Positions 34,467-44,300 of a stretch of DNA of 46,169 bases are shown piece after piece. Location: assembly GCA_903932865.1 (NCBI GenBank), contig CAIZHQ010000022.1:1-46169 (forward strand), given 5' to 3'. The translations under genes and the position numbers were made by a program. How positions within the stretch are numbered: position 1 is the stretch's first letter; each line of letters opens with the position of its first letter. The DNA is from an uncultured Burkholderiales bacterium (GTDB lineage: Bacteria; Pseudomonadota; Gammaproteobacteria; Burkholderiales; Burkholderiaceae_C). The notes under the pieces were generated by a model. The model saw nothing but the letters and a program-made list of their open reading frames with translations, was not told the DNA's origin and made no database searches.

Positions 34467-35027
34467 TGAATTTCCTATCCGTCGAACCTGTTGAATAGGG
34501 ATTTCAAGCCGGCCGAGCCCAATCAGGCCTGGACGTCCGATATCACTTATCTCTGGACCACTGAGGGCTGGCTCTATTTGGCCATTGTGATCGATCTCTT
34601 CAATCGAGAGGTTGTGGGTCGGTCGATCAAGCCAAGGATGAGCGTCGACATGGTCACGGATGCTTTGAGAATGGCCTGGTTCCGGCGTAAACCGGCGCGG
34701 GGCCTGATTCATCATTCGGACCGTGAGAGCCAATACGCTGCTGGGATTTTCCAGGATCTCCTGCGGGAATACGGCATGGTGTGTTCGATGAGCCGTATTG
34801 GGAACTGCTGGGATAACGCCCCGACGGAGAGCGGGTTCGGCAGTTTCAAGATTGAGCGGATCCATGGCGAGGCTTATATGGATCAGCAAAAGATGCGAGA
34901 GATTGTTTTCGAGTACATCGAGGTTTTCTATAACTGGAAAAGAAGACACTCAACGCTGGGCTACCAGTCACCAATCCAGTACCTTAGCCGATGGGCAGGT
35001 CCGGATCCAGGAAAAGAGGCTGCCTAA
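34467..35027 (+). pseudogene. IS3-family transposase OrfB, 5'-truncated
   Basis: About 185 residues remain of the usual 270-290. The integrase core is visible: SDITYLWTTEGWLYLA (first Asp), the second Asp in GLIHHSDRESQYA (normally HSDRGSQ) and the Glu in NAPTESGFGSFK, ending with the typical YNWKRRHSTLGYQSP. The frame extends upstream of the first possible start as YPSNLLNRDF to a stop near 34466, so the N-terminal helix-turn-helix part and OrfA are gone. The DDE residues survive, but the gene should not be active. Confidence 0.82.
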
Positions 35028-35092
35028 ACAACCGCCCTTGTTGGTCGAAAAACAAGGGGAAGCTCAAAACCGCGAAAATCATTGGGCGCTAA

Positions 35093-35375
35093 CTGTCAGG
35101 ACCCTTCAATGCTTTTGGCGTGTAGTACGGTCTGGTCTTCGAAAACACAGGGTTTTCTGCTGTCTATCCTTGCTTTCTGTTCTTTAACGGTCTGAGCTGA
35201 CGGAGCACTTTTTGATGTTGGGCGAGCTGGATAAACGTTAGAAAACTGTGCGAATGGCTGGTGTCTGTGTAGTTTTTGGTATTGCGTTTGCTTGCACTGG
35301 TATGATGGCTTAAGGGTTTCTAATGCTTTTGGCGGGGGTCCTTTGAAGCGTTTTGTAGCGGTTATCTGGTTGCTT
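35093..35375 (+). repeat. Leader repeat copy 1 with extended -10 promoter
   Basis: About 280 bp similar to 36306-36590, starting near GCTTTTGGCGTGTAGTACGG and ending in the decayed signal-peptide start TTGAAGCGTTTTGTAGCGG. It includes TGG-TATGAT (35298-35306), an extended -10 element shared by both copies. In this copy the initial KRFVAV codons run only into a 24-codon frame ending at TAG 35412-35414. The true downstream gene begins at 35436. Confidence 0.7.
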
Positions 35376-35435
35376 TACTTGTCAGTTCGCAAGCATTCTC
35401 ACAGGATTACACAATAGCAATTACGGGAATAAGTT

Positions 35436-36179
35436 ATGGGTCAGTTTTCTTTGCGATATTTCATGTTCTCTCATTGGCTGATGGTGGCATGTTTGTTGGC
35501 CCCATTTTCGGCTGATGCATTGGATGCCCCTGCTGACCTTGTGCCTGCTGGCTTGAACGTCGGTGACCAGTTCTATGTTGTTTTCACTGTCTTCGACAAC
35601 CCCTACCCACAAGCTACATCCGCTGACATTACCACCTATAACTCTTATGTGCAGGGCATTGCTGCCGCATCAACCATTTCTGGGGTGCGTGCCATCAGTT
35701 CTGGATTTCAGGTCATCGGGGCAACAGCCACTGCTAACCAATGTCAGCCCGCCAACCTGACGAAGCCTGTCTACAACGTCAATAAGACGCAAGTCAGCTC
35801 AAGGGCAAGTCTTATGTACGACCCGGCACAACCTCTGGGGACTCCTTTGAATATATCTCAGAGTGGGCAAGTTATATCGAACCAAGAGCAGGCTTTTACG
35901 GGGTGCAATTCGAACGGGACTACTTTCGCCGGCTCTACTTTGGGTGACTCCTTAGTTGGGGTTGGGCGAACGACGCAGACCGATACCGATTGGATCAGCA
36001 CTGGGGGCCAACAGGTATCTAAAAACGGTAATAAATCACTCTACGCCATATCAGCACTCCTCACGGTTGCCCATACCCCGCAAAAAATCCCATCACTTAG
36101 CGAATGGTCGCAGATACTGCTTGGATTCTTAGTGATAACGATGATTGGCTGGCACTTCCACAAGCAAAGAAGCTATTGA
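35436..36179 (+). CDS. Small secreted IPTL-CTERM protein
   Basis: A 247-residue protein with a signal peptide (about 1-28, ending FSADA). Its body begins APADLVPAGLNVGDQFYVVF and resembles the domain that precedes PEP-CTERM-type anchors in other secreted proteins (a 'G(D)QF/K(Y)..F' start followed by ADI..YN..VQ). Two Cys are present. The end is KIPSLSEWSQILLGFLVITM, then WHFHKQRSY: an IPTL-CTERM with Ser for Thr. It starts at ATG with GGGAATAAGTT upstream. It follows leader copy 1 and is paralogous in its tail to the next gene. The function is unknown; probably a cell-surface or matrix protein. Confidence 0.85.
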   Translation: MGQFSLRYFMFSHWLMVACLLAPFSADALDAPADLVPAGLNVGDQFYVVFTVFDNPYPQATSADITTYNSYVQGIAAASTISGVRAISSGFQVIGATATANQCQPANLTKPVYNVNKTQVSSRASLMYDPAQPLGTPLNISQSGQVISNQEQAFTGCNSNGTTFAGSTLGDSLVGVGRTTQTDTDWISTGGQQVSKNGNKSLYAISALLTVAHTPQKIPSLSEWSQILLGFLVITMIGWHFHKQRSY

Positions 36180-36199
36180 TCGTTAGCTTAGGACATAGG

Positions 36200-36220
36200 A
36201 CGGGCGCTTTGGGCGCCCGT
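36200..36220 (+). terminator. Rho-independent-type hairpin after the first small IPTL gene
   Basis: ACGGGCGC and GCGCCCGT pair perfectly around a 5-base loop, 21 bp after the stop. Only a short T-containing tail follows, so it is moderately convincing. Confidence 0.6.
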
Positions 36221-36305
36221 TCTGCAATCTTGGGCAACGTAAAAAGATTTGACGTTGTTTTGTTGGTTTAACCGCGTTTCCCATCTTCGTTCGTTTGCCG
36301 ATTTC

Positions 36306-36590
36306 TGTCAGCTACCTTTACTGCTTTTGGCGTGTAGCACGGTTTGGTCTTCAAAAACGCAGGATTTTTTGCTGTCTATCTTTGTTTTCAGTTCTCCCGC
36401 TGTTGAAGCTGACAGAGCACTTTTTGATGCTGGGCAAGCTGGGTAGACGTAGAAAAACTGTGCGAAAAGCTGCTGGCTGTTGACTTGGGTAGGATGGCGC
36501 TTAATTGCTTTGGTATGATTGCTCGATGGCTATCTAGTATTTTTTCGGCGGGGGTTCTGTGAAGCGTTTTGTTGCGGTTCTCTTGTTGGC
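36306..36590 (+). repeat. Leader repeat copy 2 with extended -10 promoter
   Basis: The partner of 35093-35375. Here the TGG-TATGAT element (36511-36519) lies about 40 bp before the GTG start of an intact gene, and the repeat runs into its signal-peptide codons. This copy is the functional arrangement from which copy 1 has drifted. Confidence 0.7.
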
Positions 36591-37110
36591 AGGTGGATTG
36601 TTGATGGCTCATGGGGTAAATGCAGCACCAGTGACGTGGACGCTGACATCATCCTTCGCAAGCCCGACGACTGTAACAGGTACTTACTCGTATGACAGTG
36701 ATACGAATTCCTATTCAAATGTCAACCTGACCTATTACAACGGTACTACGTATTTCCCGATCACGTTTGCAATCTCCAGTTACAGTCAAAATGCTAATTT
36801 TGTGGGAACTGTAAACGGTGCCATACAGAATGTCAGTCCCGCTGTAAGCTTTGGCCTTGTATCACCAATGACTAATGGCGGTGGCACCATACAAGCTATT
36901 AATTTAATAGTCGATACTTGCCTGGCAACATTGAACGGTCAATGCACTGTAGTAGGAGTACCTCATCTTTCTAACATCGCAATATCTGCTTCAGTGACTG
37001 GTGTCCCGCTGTCACCAATCCCATCACTTAGCGAATGGACGCAGTTGCTGCTGGCATTAATGACCATCATGCTTGTAGGTTGGCATTTTCATCGCGAACG
37101 CAGCGATTGA
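36559..37110 (+). CDS. Small secreted IPTL-CTERM protein, paralogous tail and leader
   Basis: A 183-residue protein from GTG 36559, preceded by a GGCGGGGG ribosome-binding stretch. Residues 1-22 are a signal peptide ending GVNA. The body (APVTWTLTSSFASPTTVTGTY onward, in part TWTLTSSFASPTTVTGTYSY) is a beta-rich domain of the kind seen in PEP/IPTL-CTERM proteins, with two Cys (DTCLATLNGQC). The end is SPIPSLSEWTQLLLALMTIM followed by WHFHRERSD. The tail is very close to that of the previous gene (IPSLSEW.Q.LL...WHFH..RS), while the bodies are unrelated, suggesting cassette-like exchange of the exported domain. Confidence 0.85.
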   Translation: MKRFVAVLLLAGGLLMAHGVNAAPVTWTLTSSFASPTTVTGTYSYDSDTNSYSNVNLTYYNGTTYFPITFAISSYSQNANFVGTVNGAIQNVSPAVSFGLVSPMTNGGGTIQAINLIVDTCLATLNGQCTVVGVPHLSNIAISASVTGVPLSPIPSLSEWTQLLLALMTIMLVGWHFHRERSD

Positions 37111-37130
37111 TTGGTAGCTTTGGTTGATGA

Positions 37131-37313
37131 TTAAGGACGGTAGTGTCTTACCCAAGTACGGATCTGCTCCTCAGTCACTGACCACTGCCGGGCCAGCAAC
37201 TTCGCTCCGCCGTCCCCATTCAAAAAGCTCTTGACCACCTTGAGCTTGAACTCGGTTTCGTACTTCCTCATGTCACCCCCTTTAAGTTTGTCCAACTCTT
37301 GGGGGTCAGTTCA
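37131..37313 (-). mobile_element. Left end of an IS3-family element with truncated OrfA
   Basis: Bases 37289-37313 read, on the minus strand, TGAACTGACCCCCAAGAGTT followed by GGACA, an IS3-type terminal repeat. ATG 37271 begins a 46-residue OrfA fragment (MRKYETEFKLKVVKSFLNGD...QWSVTEEQIRTWVRHYRP), the helix-turn-helix start of IS150-type OrfA, stopped by TAA at 37131. The rest of the element is missing; the truncation falls next to the small IPTL gene. Confidence 0.75.
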
Positions 37314-37337
37314 TACCCGGGGCGATTCACGAAGGAC

Positions 37338-37733
37338 TTAGTGATCGGGCCTGCCTGTTCTGGTCACGGTGGGAAATTCCACGATGGCGTTTTTAAAGCT
37401 TTCGACCAAGGCCATCACAACGACAATGTCGGGTTCTTCCATTTGATGAGTCACCAAGACGCTCTTCAAAATTTCAGTGACTTCGAGAAAAGCACTTTCA
37501 GAAATTTTTCGACCCGTATGGGCCCTCTTCATGACTTCGGTAGAGTTTAATTTTTCACTGGCTGGTTTTCCCAAAAGATGAGAAATAAAAATGATTTGGT
37601 GATGGATCAGTTTTTCGGCTGCAATATCCAAAAAATACGGCTTCAAAATTGGATTGACCAGAACGCCTTTGTAAAAAGACCTGACCACCGATGTCACGGT
37701 GGGTAAGCCGCCATATTTATCGAACAATGTCAT
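37338..37733 (-). CDS. Truncated haemoglobin (group I-like)
   Basis: A 131-residue haem protein from ATG 37733 with an AGGA ribosome-binding site; the frame extends upstream but without family similarity. LFDKYGGLPTVTSVVRSFYKGVLVNPILKPYF is the usual A-B-C helix start of truncated globins (seen as DKYGGLPTVTSVVRSFYKGV), with Tyr at the B10-like place in RSFYKGVL. The later HHQIIFISHLLG is the E-helix region, and RAHTGRKIS holds the likely proximal His. Such proteins bind O2 or NO and often work in NO detoxification or redox sensing. It stands alone, between an IS3 end and a stretch without genes. Confidence 0.82.
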   Translation of the reverse strand: MTLFDKYGGLPTVTSVVRSFYKGVLVNPILKPYFLDIAAEKLIHHQIIFISHLLGKPASEKLNSTEVMKRAHTGRKISESAFLEVTEILKSVLVTHQMEEPDIVVVMALVESFKNAIVEFPTVTRTGRPDH

Positions 37734-38387
37734 GATGAATCCTGAAAAAACCCCAAAAAAGCCATGCCAGTCTTGCCGGAAAAAGCTGATGGGCATGATA
37801 CATAAAGTGGATTCAAGTGCGAAGCGCAACCCGGATGAAAGCATCAAAGAGTGGTAGGGGATGCCAATGCATCGTGACTGCTTAAACCAGCAGCCCAAGT
37901 TGCCAAATGGTCAAGCATCTCTGCGAACAAGATTCGACAACACCGTGACAGCACTTGAAGGCCCCGAAAGCCATCAGCGAGATCGCCTTGGCAATAGAAA
38001 TTGACTTTGCCGATCTGTATGGCAGTTTCCAGCATGAGAACTTCAACGGAACGCTACGCGGGTAAGCTCCAATAAAGCCGTAACGTCAAGGCGTAGACTC
38101 TGATCCAGAACCATTCGCTGCAGCAAACGCCAAAGGGCGGGTGACTTTCCATTCGTGAGTTTTCGGCCCAGTCAGTCCAGCTCAACGGTGTTTTTCGCAG
38201 CACTTTCAGCCTCAAGTCAAGGCACAGCTGTTTCATGGCCCAATGGTGCTGGGCGCAGCTTAAGCCAGGATCGCAGGAACTGGAGTTTTGCAGAGTTTCC
38301 TTGGCGTTCAAGCTGATATGAGCCATTTGAATGTCCAATCTCTAGGAACTGCGCCACGCCGAAAGCGCGAGGCGCTGTCCAAAGGGG
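37734..38387. other. Stretch without a supported gene
   Basis: Only short frames are open. A minus-strand frame of 94 codons (38054-38338) has no signal, domain or good start. Around 37950-38010 the plus strand reads ISEIALAIEIDFADL, weakly like the end of lpdA ([17 protein letters not shown]), and may be a third scrap of that gene. The region looks like decayed DNA. Confidence 0.4.
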
Positions 38388-41300
38388 CTATCGGAAATTG
38401 GCATTGATTCCTTTACCGCGCGCATTTGTTTGACGTCCGGCTATCGCCCCTGCTGCCAGCAACACCAGCGCTAGCAAGCTCAGCATCCATCGGCTATCGA
38501 CCGGCACCGCCATCACCTCGGTGCCCACACTGGCCGATGCGAGCACCGGATTGTTCGGTGCGCTGTCAATCATGGCGCTGGCAACGTTGGTGAGGGTGGC
38601 TCCGGGGTTCAGCACTTGACCTTTGAACACGATAGTGAGGTTGTGACCGGAATCCGTGTTGTTCGCGTTGTAGGGCAAGCTGCCGGTCACTGTGAGCGCA
38701 GTGTTCCCCACGTTCAAGGCACAGGTGAGCGCGACGCTGCCAGCGCCACGAGGGGTGCAGGCAAGAGAGCCACCGATGAAGGTCATCCCCGATGGCAACG
38801 GGTCGGTGACCGTGATGTTGATGGGGGCGCTGTTCGCGTTGCCGGACCTGTTGTTGGCGACAACGATCTTCCATTCGACGGTGGTGGCATCGAGCAGACG
38901 ACCGCTCTTGGTGATGACGGGTGGGTCGAGCGGTTCGAGGGCGTTGGTGATGGTGGCGGGCACGGCAGCCCCGACGGTGATGCTGGCCGGTTGGGTGATG
39001 ACTGGAGGGGCGACTCTCCAGCGGTAGTTGGCCGGTGGCGAGGGAAGGGTGGTGATGTCTTCTTGGACCAGACAAGTGCTGCCGGCCGTGATGTTGGAGA
39101 TCGTCAGCGGGGTGCCGGCGATGACGGTGAGGTTGCCGCTGGTGGGATATCGGGTGGTGGTGTTGCCCAAGGTGCATTGGGCATTCACCGCAAAGCCGAC
39201 GGCGGGGGTGTAGCCGCTGGGGGCGCCGCTGATTTGTTTGTTGATGGTGATCCCCCCTACAACGAGTTCGAGAGGGTTGGTGACAGTGATGGCTTGTGTC
39301 GCATTGGTGGCGACGGTGACGGCGGGGCTGATTTGCGGGGCACCCCAGGCGTAGGCGATGCCGCTGGTGGCGGGACGGGTGCCTTCAGTGGCGCTGCATT
39401 GGCTTTGGTGGGGTAGGTTGGCAAAGACGGCGTTGGCGCCAACGGCGATGTCAGCCGTGGGTGGGGTGATGATGGTGTTGCTGGGGTCGGTGCAAGTGAG
39501 GCTGATGGGGAAGGTGGTGCCGGTGACATAGCCTGCGACTGCGCCGCTGAGTTGCTTGTTGACGGTCACGCTGCCGGTGAGGAGTTGGATGGGGTTTTGC
39601 AGGGTGATGTGGGCGTCAATGCCGGTGGCGATGGTCACGGGGGCGCCAATGACGGGGGTGCCGTAGGCGTATTGTGGGCCGCTGGTGGCCGGCAGGGTGC
39701 CTTCGGTGCTGGTGCAGACGGCAGTGACAGGCACGCTGGCGTATTGGTGCGTTTGTCCGTTGCTGAGGTTTTGTGTGTCAGGAAAGCCGACTTGACTCAC
39801 GCCGCCGATTTTGCAATCGGTGGTGATGGGGAAAGTGCTGCCTGTCACATAGCCTGCGGTTTGTCCGAGGACGATTTTGTTAACCGTCAGGCTGCCGGTG
39901 ACCAGCGCAATGGGGTTCTGAGCGATCAGCTCGGCGGTGGTGCCGGTGCTGATGGTGACGGGGCCGCTGATGACGGGCACTTGGTAGGCAAATTGTGGCG
40001 CGTTGGTGTTGGGGAGGATGCCTTCGGTCAGGCTACAGGTGGCGCTGTTGGGGACGTTGGGGTAGTTGCGCGTTTGCCCGTTGGTGTAGGTTTGGGTGTC
40101 AGGGAAACCTGCGAGTGAAGCGTTGTTGATTTTGCAGTCCACCGTGAGCGAGAAGGTGCTGTTGTTGAGGTAGCCTGCGGTCTCACCGGTCACGGTTTTT
40201 CTGATGTTGAGCCCACCGGTGAGGAGTTGGATGGGGTTGGTGATGCTCAGGGTCCTGGCCACGCCATTGGCGATGGTCACCGGGGCGGTGATGACCGGGG
40301 CTTGCCATTGGTATTGCGGGCCAAGGAGTGCGGGGCGACTGGTCAAGTCTTCGGAGACGGAGCAGGTGCTGCCGGGGACGATGTTGGGGAAGTTGAGACT
40401 GCTGCCGATGGTGAGGCTTTGGGCGTTGCCAAAGCCGGGGAGTGTGACGCCGCCACCGCCTGTGCAGGTGACGGTGACTGAGACACTGGCGCCTTCAGCA
40501 ACGCCTTCGGTGGCACCGCTGATGGCTTTGCTGACGGTGAGGCTACCGGAGGCCAGGGTGTTGGTGGCGGTGCTGGTTTGGGTCCCGCCGGTCGACATGA
40601 TGGCTGGGTTGAGGCCACTGAAGCTGACGGGAGCCCAAGCGTACCCACTGGGGGCGGCAGGGAGGGTCTCACTGAGCGAACAGGTAGCTCCAGCAGGAAT
40701 GTTGGGGATGTCCACCGAGGTGTTGGTGGGGTAGTTGTTCAATGTGGCACTGAAGGTGCTGCCGATGCTGGGTCGGTCGCAGGTGGCGGTGAAGCCGAAA
40801 CTGAATGGACCAGCAACCCCAGTGGGGAGGACCATGGCTTTGGTGACGGTGATCTTGCCGGGATTGGCCGTGAGGGTGTTGGTCACGCTCACCGTTTGGT
40901 TGCCGGCTGCGGGCATGCTGCCGGTGGGGCTCAGTGCCCCGACGCTGGGGGTGCCCCAGGCATAGCCTGCGGGGGGAGAGGGCAGCTGTTCGCTGACGGT
41001 GCAGGTGGCGCCGCCGGGTATGTTAGGGATGACGGCCGTGTTGGTGGCGGGATAGTTCATGCTGACGGGGCCGAACACTGTGCCAGTCGCTGGCAGATTG
41101 CACGTGGCACTGAACTGCAGCGCCAGAGGGCCGGTGACACCCGTGGGGAGCGTGAGCGATTTGGTGACAGTGATTTGACCTGGCGTGAGAACTTCACCAA
41201 AGTTGTAGTTGTTGCCCACGCCGCCCACGGGCAACAACACGGCGCTGATCGAGCGGCCTGCGCCGCTCCCGCTTGCGCTGCCATTGACCGTACCGACCGC

Positions 41301-44300
41301 TCGGGTCGCGTTGGTAAACGAGGGGCTGGCTGGTGGCGTGATCGTTATCGTCCACGTGCCACTGATCAGACCAGGAAAACTGGCGATGGCGACACCCGTG
41401 GCGGAGGCGTTGGCGAAGATGTTGCTCGCACCGGCGGCGAAGCTGTAGTTGCCCGAAGCGTTGGTGAGGGTGCTGTAAACGTCACCGATGGCGCAGGTGG
41501 GACCGGAGGTGCAAGTGATGCTCACCACAAAGTTGCCGAGTCCAGCTTCACTGCCGTTCACGGTACCGCTGCTGTCAAGATCATTGAACACGCGCCCGCC
41601 AACAGATGAGGACACGATGGGGAGTGGCTTTGCGTCCACGGCAAAAGCTTGCAAATTGCCACCGAAAGCCACCGTCGCATTGATGGCTGCGTCGTTGACA
41701 ACCTGTGTACCGACAGCGGCATTGGCATCAATGCGCAGCGGGAAGGCCAGCACCAATTCCGGTGCGCCCGTGACAGCATCGAACGGCAACAGCGTCAATC
41801 CGGTGCCGACCAAGCGGACCGCGGTAACTGCCGCCCAACCCCCTACGGGCATGCCAAATTGCCAATTCGGTGCGTTGCACCCTGATGGCAAGTTCGGCGT
41901 CGCACCGTTTGGGTTGTTGCCGGCGCCGCTGCTGCGACAAGGGTTGGTCTCGGTGCTGTAACTGGCCGTGACGCCGGCCGGCAGGCCTGCGATGGCAGCG
42001 CTCAGTCGCGCAGTGGTGCTGCTGCCACGGGCGGTGAGGTTGAAATAGACATCCCCAACCCTCGGAAGAACGTCCACGATGGTGAAATCAGTCAGGGGGT
42101 CGTTGCCAGTGTTGCGTAGCCGTATTTCGGATGTCACCGTCTGCCCGCGTTCGGCGGTTGTGATCGCCGAACCGCTGGCATCAAGCCAGCGTTTGCCACC
42201 TTGCAAGGCGGGTATTGAGGGAACGGTCAAGGTGGCATTGGCCGCGCGCAGGCTATCGGCGGTGTCACCGTCGCCGTTTTGGTCAAAGGTGTCGGTCGAT
42301 ACCACCGTTGCGACGTTGACCGGGTTCCCACCGGCCCCGCCCAGTTCCCAGGGGCCTGTGAGGATGTTCCCGTAGTGCCCGGGCCCTGACAGACCCGGCT
42401 GGTCGCTGAAAATAGTGGCCAAGCAACCGTTCGCATTGGCCCCCGCCAGAGTCTGACCATCCAACACAGCGGAAAGGGTGAGCAGTCGAGGTGAGGAGGT
42501 ATTCCCGATGCGGCAACCACGCGGGATGCTCACGCCCGGCCAGCGCGCAATCGCCGCAACCCGGCCAGAGCCACGGTAGTTTTCAATCATGCTGACCTGC
42601 GGCGCAGCGACCGTAAAATCTTGGCCGGTCGTCAGGTCACTACAGTCCACGCGGGTGGGCTCTGGCACCCCCCCGACGGTCTGAGTCGATAACGCGACGG
42701 CGTAACTTCCCGTGGCATAGTCCCCGGGCATCGTGAGCAGCAGGACAGGGTCAACCAGTGGCCCTATTGCGCCGCCACGGTAGTGGTTGTTGACAGCATC
42801 GACCGAACAACTGGCGGTGCTGCCGACGCCGCCGGTGGCACTGGTCGCCGTCACAGACTGCCCGGCCGAAGCTGTCGAATTCCCGCCGGTTCCCCAGCGC
42901 CCACCATTGGGCGGCGGTATGACAAAGGTCTCGTCGTCGGTGCCCTGTTGAATGACGCCCGCATTGGCGGTCGCATCGCTGGTGGCGGTGTTGGTAAACG
43001 TTTGCCCCACACTCACAGCACTGCCATTGCGATCAATGGCTTGCAACTGGTAATTCATGTCAATCAAGAAGGTTTGGTTCGGTGGCACCGGTTGGTTGGT
43101 GCCCACCGCACTGTCCCAATGGAACTCCCATTCCAAGACCCAGTCGGTCGGCATTGGGGCACACACGGTGCCAGAGGTGGCAGCGAGACTGCAGAAGTCG
43201 AGTGTCAAGCCGGTGGTGGGCGCCGTCACCCAAGTGCCGGGGGCGCTCTGCAAACGGTATCGCCACTGTGCCACCACCGCGGGAGCTACCACCGGTGAGA
43301 AGTTATTCGCAGACAGTCGGGTGACCCGAGCCGCAGGCGGCACGTTGTCACGGATGGTCCAACTGTTCAAAGTCACAGGCGCCTGTGTGCTGGCAGCCAG
43401 TGGTCCATTGGTCAACGTCAGACGCACAAGGTCCAGGTCACCTACGGTTGGAAATGCGGATGTCGGATACGTACGGCCCTTTACGATGCTCGTTTTCAAG
43501 AAGGCTTCACGCATGAAGCCCGTGCGCGTGCCACATATGTTGCCCGTCGCAATGCTGCCAGGATAAAAACCGTTGATGCACAGCTGAGAACTGATCGCTT
43601 GCCCGCTGACGAAGTTGGCCAACGGAAACTGCACGCGCATGAGAAAATTGTTGGTTCCCAGTTGGCCATCCCCATCTGAGCCACAAAGACGAAGCATGTT
43701 GCCTGCAGGAATATTCCAGGTGACCACGTTGCCCGCGATAGTTGGTGTGGCCGCAGGCAAAGATGTTGCAGGCCACGTAACAAAACCGATCGCCGTCCGT
43801 GTGAATTCCGCACCCAAGGGGCTGTAGCAAATCGACGGGGCATTGATCACGTTGGACCCCGAGGGTGCGGTGTAGGTGATTGTGGCGGGCCCGATGACCG
43901 CTCGGCTGTTGGTGCCATTCGTTCTGGGGGGGGTTAACGCCAGCGATGCGGTGTAGTCCACCGTTTCACCGACTGCAACGTCGCTCGGTGATGCAATCGC
44001 TGCCGCAACCGTCCCGGTCGGTTGTGGCGTGACCACACTCACATTAACAGCACCGGGTGCACCCGCGTTGCCGGTCGTGGTCGTGAGGGTGTGGTTGGCG
44101 GTCTGCCCCATTGTGCTGCCGCCGTAGCTGCGAATGTTGTTGAGCGTGACGCTGCCGGTGCCGGAGGGCAGTGGGTTCATCGTGACCGTGACGCGGTTGG
44201 TCGCGTTGTCGATGGTGTACCCCGCCACCCGGGAGGCTGTGCCAGCCGCTGGCGTTGTCGTAACGCCCACCCCGCCCGGAACGCCCCACACGGAAATGGG

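Noticed and set aside
38054..38338. A 94-codon minus-strand frame upstream of the truncated haemoglobin
   Set aside because: No family match or export signal, and flanked by decayed sequence; kept only as part of the gap description.
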